From Siphonodentalium dalli (lineage: Eukaryota; Mollusca; Scaphopoda; Gadilida; Siphonodentaliidae): a DNA stretch of 64,000 bases. Where the stretch lies: positions 125,275,030 to 125,339,029 of the forward strand of contig CP136067.1 in NCBI GenBank assembly GCA_032622095.1, given 5' to 3'. A program made the position numbers and the translations under genes. The stretch's first letter is position 1; every line of letters starts with the position of its first letter. The notes beneath the pieces were generated by a model, which saw nothing but the letters and a program-made list of their open reading frames with translations, did not search any database and was not told the origin of the DNA. Of this stretch, positions 26,357 to 38,500 are shown piece by piece.

Positions 26357-26593
26357 TCATAAGTTTGGTCCATTTATAAATTTATCCGCTGCCAGTTTGT
26401 GTTCAACATTGCTATCTGTGTCCCATTCCGATTCAATTGCAGCATCTGACGGGACTATTCCTTTGTTTACCCCGACTTCGATATGATCCGAGAGAGGTAC
26501 CCCGCGTGTTTCCGGAACAAGCCACACGACGCCACTGCCGATGAACGTGAGCACAGCAACGATAACGTACATCAATACACCGTCCTTGTATTT
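26357..26593 (-). CDS. SLC22 exon 9 (terminal): TM12 and C-terminal tail
   Basis: The acceptor GTCATTTCAG is followed by KYKDG, TM12 (VLMYVIVAVLTFIGSGVVWL), the family end motif VPETRGVPLSDHIE and an acidic cytoplasmic tail, then a TGA stop at 26357-26359. It enters in phase 0 and has 78 sense codons. A possible polyadenylation signal (AATAAA on the minus strand) lies at 26108-26113, about 245 bp downstream. Confidence 0.95.
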   Translation of the reverse strand, partial: KYKDGVLMYVIVAVLTFIGSGVVWLVPETRGVPLSDHIEVGVNKGIVPSDAAIESEWDTDSNVEHKLAADKFINGPNL

Positions 26594-29500
26594 CTGAAAT
26601 GACAGTCAATGCAAAACGCGAGAGATTATATACACTGTTAGAAAATATACCGTCGCTTTAACGGTCTTTAACGGTCTGCCACCATTTGACCGTGAAACAT
26701 ACGGTCAGGCCGTAGCATGTGCCATGGTATAAAACAGTTTAAGTAACTGGCAGACCGTAACCAGTAACTGTCAGACCGTTGTATTTTTCACGGTTCAGCA
26801 CCGTTTAATTAATATCAAGACCGTAACTAATACAGGTCAGACCAATGGAATTTTTTATGGGTCAACACCAACATTTTGCTCTTTATTTGCTAATTTACCA
26901 TAGAATTAGACAGGTTCCCATGGTGACAATATGATTTCCCGGTAGGCATTACGATTCATATGTTTTTGAATGGTCGAAACAGGTATTATTCGTAACTGAA
27001 AAAATACATCTTAGTTCTTATGTTACGATCATAGTTTTGATGAAATGTATATCCTCAATGCATAAAGTGATAGACAATACTTATGCAACTTTGCAGTTTG
27101 CAGAGGATCAAGCTTGTTATCTGCCTCATATAATTTAAACCGGAAAAGGCTGCGCACGCCTTTCACTAACTACTGTATAAATATGGCTGTAAATAAAAAA
27201 CGATGCTACATGTTCACAGTTAAAACTCAAATTGATGTACATGTAAAAGTAAAAGATCTTAATGGCATACTGTTTAGTAACATATAAGGCGTGAAATTGT
27301 CCAGTCACACAGTTTTTGTTTCAATAGGTGAACCCGTACATCACGACAATACAGTACCAGTCAGAAGAAGTGGTATTTTTAGGCGCACCTTTATTGCTAT
27401 ATTGAGCGTGCTTAATTTAGAAAAACGCGTGATTATAGCACAATACCAAAAATCTTGTCGCGCTTATTATTGCAATATTGAACACAAAATTGCGATACTA
27501 AGCCTGCTAAATTTCATACAGACCCGATAGTGTTATATTTATATTAGATAAATACTGTGCATATAGTATACAAATAGTGTGCATATACCATTTACAACTA
27601 TAATTATATACATATCTAAAACATTGTCTCTATTGATACAATAAACAATATAGAAGAATCAATAATTTGATTTAAATGTCACAATTTTGAGCGCAAGATG
27701 TCGCAATATTAAGTGCAAAATATTGAGATATTAAGCGCAAAATATTGCAATAATATCACAAGCGACATGCTTATAAGCGTTTCCAATTGCAATATTATTG
27801 CGATATTGGGCGCGAAAATACGTGCTTAATATACCACGTCTTTTGACTGGTACTGCATATAAATAACAGTTAGTTGGGATTGGAACCTTCAAGACAACAG
27901 AAGATCCCATAATAACTGTGCGCAATGACTTGGCGACAATGTTCTCATGTAGTCGCACATTTTCCATGTAATTTAAAGCATGATGCATCACACTATATTC
28001 TGGTATCACAACACTTAGTATCAACATCAGTGAGTCAGCCAAAGATAGTTTGATAAGAACATCCAGCCAATAGTGTACTCCCGGTAAATTGTCGTAATAA
28101 CTTGACGATAACATGGCTAATGATGACACTGTCTCATATCCACACGTTTCAATGAAAATTGATGAACACAGGATGAATTGGTCCGTGTAATTGTAAAGTT
28201 GGAATTGTAGATATGTGATCATCCGTCACTGCGCGGCGTCAGTTCATTGTTTACGGTGTTGTTATTGACATTGAAGCTCTTGTGAATTACACTGGTGGGC
28301 ACAGTACATGTATATGTATATCCTCTCTTGTAAATTTACATGCATGTGCTTTGAAACAATCAGATTCAGAACACTGTCAACTAGATTGTCAACCTTCTAA
28401 TAGTAATAGCTGCTCGTTGAGTCGTTGTTGTTATTATTGTCACTATTGGTTGACATCAAAGCTCGTGTTAATTGTACCTGTATCCTCTCGTGTCAGTAAA
28501 TGTGCCAGTGTTTTGATACTACGTCACAACACAACACTGAGTCGAATGAAGTCAGACCACGGATCATGCCATTAATCGATTGGCATGAATCTCTGCTCTC
28601 GAATTCAGTGGAAATTGTCAATGATTAAGCCGATTTTCGCAGAATTGAAACTTGTCCTGTTATCAAAGGAACCGAACTCAGACCGTCGACTGTCCACCAT
28701 CGAAAAGGTAACAGTTTGAATCATGACTTTGAATCATGAAAATATTTACTTTAGACAATTTTAATGGGCACATAAAATAACGGTATAAAACCGTCAAACT
28801 GATGAAATGGTATGGGACCGTCGATTATGACGGCCGGAAACCATCGAACAATATCTAGTCGGGGTTAATGATTAGAATGTGATTTTCATTTAATCTGAGT
28901 AACAGGTGCCATGTGATGTTAGAATTATATTTAGAGACATATTATGGACTTGGTCGGGTCCGCGTGAAACGATAAGTTAGTATTCAGGTGCTATGCCAAC
29001 TGCGGGGAGGTAACATTCTACTAACATAGCCGAAAATCTGAATAAAATTGACCGTACCACTCCATACAAAACATCGTCTGAACTACGTTCAATTGTAAGT
29101 ATTTACTACTCGATTCGTTGCGCATCCATTGGCCATAAACTAACGAGAAATATTTCGCCACCGAGAGTCACTGCATTTAATTAATTTATAAGTATGACGA
29201 TGTGTGTTGTCAAGTTGGATATTTTATTTGTACACATAACTACTTTGAAGGCGATTATTATCCATTTCTATATGATCACCCTACCGGAGTGTTTCACATC
29301 ACTTTAACGGAGATATTGAGAAATAGGGACAAAATAAAATATTTTTGTTAAATTCATCGCCCCTCACAATACCGTAGAAATGTTTTTTAAAGAGCGGCCA
29401 AACCACCCCCCCCCCCCCCACACCCGACCAAAACCCACACACACAGTATGTGTAAAGCCGGCCCAAAACCTACCCAAACCCGCCAAAAACCTCAACCAAG

Positions 29501-32500
29501 CCCCCACACACAGTATGTGTAAAGCTGGCCCAAAACCTCCCCAAACCCGCCAAAACCTCTACCAAGCCCCCACACACAGTATGTGTAAAGCCGGCCCCAA
29601 ACCTGCCCAAACCCGCACAAAACCTCTACCAAGCCCCCACACACAGTATGTGTAAAGGCGGCCCAAAACCTCCCCAAACCCGCCCAAAACCTCCACCAAG
29701 CCCCCACACACAGTATGTGTAAAGCCGGCCCAAAACCTCTCCAAACCCGCCCAAAACCTACACCAAGCCCCCACACACAGTATGTGTAAAGCCGGCCCAA
29801 AACCTCCTCAAACCCGTCCAAAACCTCCACCAAGCCCACACACACAGTATGTGTAAGAGGGGCACAATATCTCCACCAACCCCCACACACAGTATGTGTA
29901 AAGCCGGCCCAAAACCTCCCCAAACCCGTCCAAAACCTCCACCAAAATCCCATACACAGTATGTGTAAAGCCGGCCCAACAACTCCACCAACCCCCACAC
30001 ATAGTATGTGTAAGAGCGGCCCAAAACATCCCCAAACCAGCCCATAACCTCCACCAAGCCACTACTCACAGTATATGTGTAAGAGAGGCCCAAATCCTCC
30101 ACCAACCCCCCACACATAGTACATGTATATGTGTAAGAGCGGCCGAAACCTCCATGCACCAAGCTCCAACACAATTGGTGTTTTTGACTTATTTACGACC
30201 AAAGTGAATAACTTGTGGGTGATGTAAAAACTTTTAGATAACTTTCTGTTATATATTCAAAAGTACGTTCTATATTAAACCAGGACACATTTTGAACTAT
30301 AATCCTAACATCTCGTGGCACGTGTTTCGCAAATTGAATATCAATCGCTATCTAATCGTGAACTCCAATTAAAGCCACATGGCGGTTTGCCATCTAAAAT
30401 ACGGGTACACCTAATAATATTCGCTTTGAATTTTTCTCGGTATCGAAATAGTTCGATAAAATACTTGAACAACTTTCTCCGGGAATTATATGTCACAGAA
30501 AGACGCATTGAAGTAAAAAAAAAACGTTGAGCACGTTATAATGAATCCCAAACAAACAACATTCATGTCCACGGCATGGAACAGAAAAAACATTCCGTAT
30601 TGTCTATTCCTGATATTGTAGATTGTTTCACTTCTGAGCCCTAAGCAGTGGAATTGTGGTCAAAATGCTTGATTAACTAATGAATGAAGAGAGCATGTCA
30701 AAAGAAGAAGCTGAGGCGAAACCTCAACGAGGATGCATCGACGCAGATATTGATCTCGTTCTCAAAAAATACAGACGTTTGATAGAATACCAGCATCGAT
30801 TGGAAACATCCCCCATACATGATGAAATTGGACCGGCTGACCAAACTCGGATATCTATAAATATATAGAACCGCATGAATGTCTGGATTTTGACGAAATT
30901 ATCGCGCGAGATTTGTTGGCGGAGCGATAACTCGAGTGCGGGACGCAGTCCCGCACGAGAGATATCGCGTTCCGCCAACAAATCGAGTGCGATAATTCGT
31001 CAAAATCCAGACACCCATGCGGTTCTATTTTTATTACATATCTCCGTATCATAGTAAGTAGACTCACAATCGTACATCTCCGGTACAGAAAATGTTAATT
31101 TAATTGAATTTTAACGTCATTTTAGGGTTAACACAACAATCAGACAGGGAGCTCGTCTATCCGAGAGTGATCTTGACCCATTTTGACCCGCGCAATGGTG
31201 TTAGTTGGGTTTTCCCAGATTTTCGAAAAAATATAACCCAATCAGCGCGCTGCGATTTCGGCAAGTGGGTTGTCGCCCTTGTGTTGAAAAAGTAAAAATA
31301 GTAACGGGGAGAACTAGTGTAACAACGCTGAATGAAATAGTTCCGTCGACAGATTGCTGTAAGGGATTCTGAGAATTATCACACGCCTGGAAACTCGTGC
31401 GATCATGCGAATTACGTTGATAGATATGTAATAATAAACGGGATCCGGACGAAGCGATGACAAAAGTGTGACGGACGGACGGACGGACGGACGGAGTCAG
31501 TTTTTATAGTCCCCCTTTTATTTCAGAACGTCGGAGGACAATAATAAACGGGATGCGGACGAAGCGATGCGAAAATTCAAGAAACTCCTAGAAATACATC
31601 TAATGGTTCAGGATTCAGACACAGACGATGGTTAAATTTCAATGAACATAATCAAGATGTTATCCTAGTCTTTGTTACTGAATATATCTATATTTTGGTG
31701 CGATATAAGCGTATCGTGAGTGTGCGAGACCGAGAAGATTATGGGGAATGGTAGAGCGAGAAACGCTCTTTAATGATAAAATGTGTATTAAGAGCCTGGT
31801 CCCGTCGTTTTTGTTTAATTTTGGATTCGAAAGCAACATTATAACACAACAATACACAAATAGAAACATTGGAAGTACAATACAGTTGTTTTAAAACGAT
31901 TATGTAATATGCCGCCTTATTACATAACTGTCTCGGGCAAAGTCTAGGAACACACACAATTCTTTCAGCGATTCCACACAGAGGTATTGAAAATATTATA
32001 AGAACTGTAGGATCTGCTGACAGTGAACAGGAAATCGGTAGCCGAGAGGTAGCGTACTGGTCTCTCGTGCTAGCGGACCAGGGATCGCAACCTGGTCAGG
32101 GTATTCCGGCAAAAATCAGAACTCGGACAGATACCAAGTTTGTCAGGCTGAAAAGTCTCATTCGAGATCACTGAATAAAGATCCGAATGCAAAATGCTGA
32201 CTTCCCCCATTACAACACTTGTCCAGGTATGTTGTCGTGGGTGCAGTACGCTGTCCGATCGGGTGCGGACATTAATGGCTGACCCGTGTACACGCATCGT
32301 TGTGCGCACGTTAAAGAACGCTACTGGAGTCACCACAGGGTTATAAAGTTACTCGGCCGTGATATAGCACCTGGACCAGTGCGTCTATAACCGGAAGGTT
32401 CCTGCACTGCAATACAGATACATATACAGTGGATGGGGACTTTATTTATCACATCATTCGCCTCCTGTCACAATTGGTACCGATTCCATGAAACGTTTTC

Positions 32501-35500
32501 CAAGGAACACTCTCGGGATAAGTCTATAAACAAGAATAATTGATTCAGAGTTCTATGGAATAATTTTTCATTATATTATTAGGTCTTGAAACAGGCATCG
32601 ACTCCAAGACATGGAATATAGTGGGGATGTATCAACACATTGCATAGATGGGCGGCGCCAATTGGTGCCATCCAATTACATCACCCGTGCCTTGCCGTTA
32701 TTTAAAGGTACTCATTCATATTTCAATAACAATTTTTTTTTTGAAAACAACAAAAATGATAACCACAGTCAAATATAGAATAAAATGGCCCAAAACCTGT
32801 TATTTATCAACATGTTGAAATGAACTATCTGAAATAAATATATAGACGATTCAATATCAAACCAATAAAGTATTTTAGTGGCACCCCTTGTTCCAAACAT
32901 GTTATTTTTCATACACCAGAATCTAAATCAGGAGTAAAACAGGTTTCGTAAAATATTAACCTGGAAAACTGAATGCATCTTTAAGTGAAAAACGAATATT
33001 TTCCTACTTTATATAAATATTGTTTGAGTGGAATCTCCATCCATTGTAAAATGTCTAACTATCGCGGTTATTATAAATGTCGATCCATTGTGAAATGTCT
33101 AACTGTCGCGGTTATTATAAATGTCGATCAACTGTAAAATGTCTAACAATCGCGGTTATTATAAATGTCGATCCACTGTGAAATGTCTAACTGTCGCGGT
33201 TATTATATGTCGATCCATTGTGAAATGTCTAACTATCATGGTTATTATAAATGTCCATCCATTGTAAAATGTGTAATTATATAGGGGTTGTTATACATGT
33301 CACGTGCATCCATTGTAAAATATCTAACCATATGGGTTTTTACGGACCTACGGTGGAACTTTTGAAGATTTTGGTAAGATCGAGATACTATGATTATTGT
33401 ATATAGTTGGAAACTTGCAACACCCACCGGGTGCAGGCTGGTTCCAGAAGGGTGGGTGAGTTGGAAATGCCATGCCCCTACAATGGAGATATCTAGCTAA
33501 GTCCCTGTTTACATGCACATATTCCGCGACAAACCTATGTTGGTGTCATACGCATACGTATGTCATATCTCGAAATTGTTCAGTATATATAAAGTAAACG
33601 ATAATTGGCGTTCTTGTCGTTTCTGTTTGGTAACGCGTGGATACCACAAGACGATACTAGAGACATGCCAAGTAAAATAAAACTGGTCATGTGGTTGTGT
33701 CATGCGAATGTACGTATATAATATCTTGACATTTTCACTCTACATGCAGGTATGACTGATATAAATCTAATTTTATATTATTTCTTCCACATTATATCAC
33801 TTACCAAGTAAAGTAAAACTGGTCCGAAAATTCCCCCAATTCGAGCGCAGGTATTACAAGCTCCAAATGCAAGCGATCTGAAATTCATTTTAATTTCAAT
33901 TCTTTAATCTCAATAAATCCCTGACTTCAATCACGCCATTTTTGATAGCTTTAAGCGCCACACCGCTAGACTCCCGATATCATGGAGATGATTATGTATA
34001 AGTGTGGAGGTAATTGGCGTCTAAACAAATTCTTATCAAATTTACTGCCCCCCCCAACCAAATGTCATCCAAAACGGCACCGATTTGGCATCTCTAAATC
34101 ACACGATTATACCTCTTGTATCATGGAACAGAAGATATATTTGGTGGAAATCGGCGCTAAAAATATTGTTATCAATTTTGGTGCCCATCTCCCCTTCCTT
34201 GCACCCCTGACTCGAACACCGCCACTTTTGACATCTTTAAACCACACCATCATATTTACAATATCATGGAGATCAACCCCTTCATATCGGGGGTTCGTGA
34301 CGGGAGCTGTATTATCTATTATATATTTTGGGAGATCTATCTGTCTGTCTGTGTGTGTGTGTGTGTGTGTCTGTCTGTTCGCGATGGACTCGAAAACGGC
34401 CGAGCCGATTTCGATGAAACTTGGTATGTTGGGGTACTTTCGGCCGTGGAGTGGCATGGGACTGTTTATTTGCCCGTGCGACGTGACCTTGACCTTGAAA
34501 TCGGGTCATTTCAAGGTCGAACGCCCGAGTATCGCGGGATTTCGATGAAAATTAGTGTTTGGGCATACGTCCGTATGGGGAGTGTCGTAAGCCTATTCGT
34601 TTGCCCGTGCGACGTGACCTTGACCTTGAAATCGGGTCAATTCAAGGTCAAATCGCGAATTTTGATGGGATTTCGACGAAATTTGATACGTGGGGTTACT
34701 TTTGTCCACTGAGTGTTTTGGACGGGTCAAATCGTGACCCCGACCTGACATTGATCAATTCGAGGTCAAATCGGGTAAAACCGGATGGATTTCGACGGGT
34801 ACTTTTGTCGGATACTTTGTCCGGGCAGTGTTTTGGACGGGTCAAATCGTTACCCCACCTGACCTTGACCTTCAAAATGGACAATTCAATGTCAAATCGC
34901 GCAATTCGCCGAAAAGCAGAGGAGTAACAGCCCGGACGAAGTCGGGTCCACCAGCTAGTCTCCTATGTATTTTGAAGACCTCTGTCTGTCTGTCTGTATG
35001 TCAGTATGTATGTATGTCATTTATACAAATCTACGATTCTCGACCGATCGGGACGAAACTTGGTACGTGTGTGTAGTTTGACCAGGCGGTCGTCCTTGTC
35101 GTTTTGGCGAGCCCGTGCGCAGACCAGATATCGGAAACGGGTGGAGCTATCGATTTGAAATTTGGTATGTGAATGTATCTTGCCCGGATACGAATTATAT
35201 CGGGTCGCCGAGCCCGTGCGACGCCAGCTTCGTGCATGCGCAGACGAGATCTCGGAAACGGGTGGAGCTATCGACTTGAAATTTGGTATGTGAATGTATC
35301 TTGCCCCAGATACGAATTATATCGGATCGCCGAGCCCGTGCGACGCCAGCTTCGAGCATGCGCAGACCAGATCTCGGAAACGGGTAGAGTTATCGACTTG
35401 AAATTTTGTTTTTTAATAGCCCGGACAACGTCGGGCTGGGTAGAGCTATATGCCCCGGATACGATTTTTATGGTGTCGCTGAGCTCGTGCGACGCAAGCT

Positions 35501-38500
35501 TCGCGCATGCGCAGACCAGATCTCGGAAGCGGGTGGAGCTATCGACTTGAAATTTGGTTTTTGAATAGCCCGGACAACGTCGGGCTCATCGGCTAGTCTA
35601 TTATATATTTTGGGAAATATGTCTGTGTGTGTGTCTGTCTGTTTGTCTGTCTGTTCGCGATGGACTCAAAAACGGCCCAACCGATTTCGATGAAACTTGG
35701 TATGTGGGGTGCTTTCGGCCGGGGAGTGGCATATGCCTATTAATTTGCCCGTGCGACGTGACCTTGAAATCGGGTCATTTCAAGGTCAAACGCCCGAGTA
35801 TCACGGGATTTCGATGAAAATTAGTGTCTAGGGATACTTTCGTATGTAGAGTGTCATAAGCCTATTCATTTGCCCATGCGACGTGACCTTGAAATAGGGT
35901 CAATTCAAGGTCAAATCGCGAATTTTTATGGGATTTCGTCGAAATTTGATACTTAGTGTTACTTTTGTCCACTGAGTGTTTTGGACGGGTCAAATCGGGA
36001 CCCCACACCGACCTTGACCTTCAAAATTATCAATTCAAGGTCAAATCGGGTAAAACCGGATGGATTTCGATGGGTACTTTTGTCGGGTAATTTTGTCCGG
36101 GCAGTGTTTTGGACGGGTCAAATCGTTAGTCCACATGACCTTGACCTTCAAAATGGACAATTCAAGGTCAAATCGCGCAATTCGCCGAAAAGCAGAGGGG
36201 AAACAGTCCGGACGAAGTCGGGTCCACCAGTTAGTCTATAATATATTTTGGGAAATCTGTCTGTGTGTGTGTCTGTCTGTCTGTGTGTCTGTTCGCGATG
36301 GACTCGAAAACGGCCAAACCGATTTCGATGAACTTTGTATGTGGGGATACTTTCGGTCGGGGAGTGGCATAGGCCCATTAATTTGCCCGTGCGACGTGAC
36401 CTTGAATTTGAAATCGGGTCATTACAAGGTCAAACGCCCGAGTATCACGGGATTTCGATGAAAATTAGTGTCTATGGATACGTTCGTATGGGGAGTGTCA
36501 TAAGCCTATTCATTTGCCCGTGCGACGTGACCTTGACCTTGACATCGGGTCAATTCAAGGGTAAATCGCGACTTTTGATGGGATTTCGACGAAATTTTAT
36601 ATATAGGGTTACTTTTGTCCTCTGAGTGTTTTGGACGGGTCAAATCGTGAACCCGACCTGATCTTTACCTTCATAATGATCAATTCAAGGTCAAATCGGG
36701 TAAAACCGGATGGATTTCGACGGGTACTTTTGTCGGGTACTTTTGTCCGGGCAGTGTTTGGGCGGGTCAAATCGTGACCACACCTGACCTCGACCTTCAA
36801 AATGGACAATTCAAGGTCAAATCGCGCAATTCACCGAAAATCAGAGGGGAAACAGCCCGGACGAAGTCGGGTCCACCAGCTAGTCTTATATATGCGAGGC
36901 TCCTTGTGACAGACTCGCATATATAAGAGAATGCATTGGCACATGATTTTCGCAACATTTTAGGAAGCTCAAGTCATGGAATGGTTAAGGGGTAGGATTG
37001 AACCAATTACAATTTCAGGACACCATCTCAGAGTCAACGCCCACAATGAGGAGCAGAAAAGCGACAACAAGTATATATTACTATATAGAATGTATTTGTT
37101 GAATACCTGAACCCGTAAAATCGTAGCTATCCGGATATGGAAAAAAACTACAACTGATAGAACGAACCCACATTCCAGTAACGTAGTACCCACTGTATTC
37201 GAAATGTTTATCAGTAGTAGTAGTGTATTATGCGAACGGTGTCCGCTGTTACCTTATGACGGTCGGAAATGATTCTGATTCCAGGACGATCGCCGCATTC
37301 CAGACGACCTCGAGCATACCTTTACCAAGAATAACACACGCCACAATCGTTCTGTCCACAGCGACGGAATCTACATACAATGGAAATCGAACATTATCCA
37401 ATTAGTGCACTGTTTTGTTGTTGATACTGATTTATCAACCCGAAGAAGTTGAAACTCGCAGTTCTGGTTGAATATCAGCATCCACGGGTTGATAAATCCT
37501 ATTATATCGGGGGGGGGGGGGTCTGCAAATTGTGTTCCGAACACTAGGCGGGTGGGTGGGTGGATCAGCGGCCCGGCTTACACATTTTTCCTGGCCCTGT
37601 AATTTTTTTTCCTAGAGACATTTTTCTTAAAAATAATGGGACATACGATTTTAAAAATGCTTCTATTGTGTAATAGGAATGCAGTTAACTCTTGGTAGGG
37701 GGTTTGAGTTCACCATCAGTCAATAATGATGGATGCCACCAAAGGGTAATACAATGGTCAGCTTGCTAAATGTTTTCATGCACATTGACATGGAAAGGCT
37801 CAGAGTTATATAGTCTATACAAATCATTAATTCAACCTGATGTAAATGAAAACTTAACACAATAATAGATTCTTAAAATAAATGAAAACTTCACTTAAAG
37901 GTACTCAATCCGAATCGATGGTCCCGATATCATCAGATTCTAACAACAACAATTTTGTTTTGAAATTCCGCTTCAGTTATCAGAATCGAGTAATTTCCCA
38001 AAAATAATGTTAATCACAGTCAACTATAGTATAAAATTGCCCAAAACCTGTTATTTGTCAAATATCTGACACAAAAAGCCACCTGATTTTAGAGTTATCC
38101 ATCTTCATTCGCAATTGGGTCAGAGAAGTCTTCTCGTCGACTATTTACTGGGCCATTTAAAATTAAAATAATAGACTTCAAACATTGAGATGTGATCACT
38201 CTGAGCTTTGATGGGTGGGTTCTTCGACTCGAATCAAATATCATTTACCACCGACGCTAAGAAAATAGTAATTTGCGAGGGACATTTCGGATTGAGTACC
38301 TTTACCTTTTCAAATATAAAGACTATTCAAAAACAGTAATAAAATAAAACAAAGGTGTTAAAACAAACTTTGACCAATTTCAACCATATTCGGTATATGG
38401 GTCGAGGACAACCTCTAGATGGGAGCTGTCAAATTTGAATGATTTTTGATAAAAAATATGGATTTTACTCTTTGCATCACTAAATCCTTTAACACACCCT

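Noticed and set aside
29492-30174. Long minus-strand frames of up to 168 codons with Trp/Gly-rich repeats
   Set aside because: They are translations of the 66-bp minisatellite; several frames are open at once, there is no non-repetitive sequence and no splice support.
34107-34712. Overlapping frames of 116-188 codons
   Set aside because: They read through the (GT)n tract and the Helitron modules on both strands; the repeats of the same modules in the later units explain them.
36969-37193. Minus-strand frame with IRIATIL as the SLC22 TM11 exon
   Set aside because: Its phase does not fit exon 7, whereas 33805-33877 gives ARIGGI with correct phases and strong splice sites.
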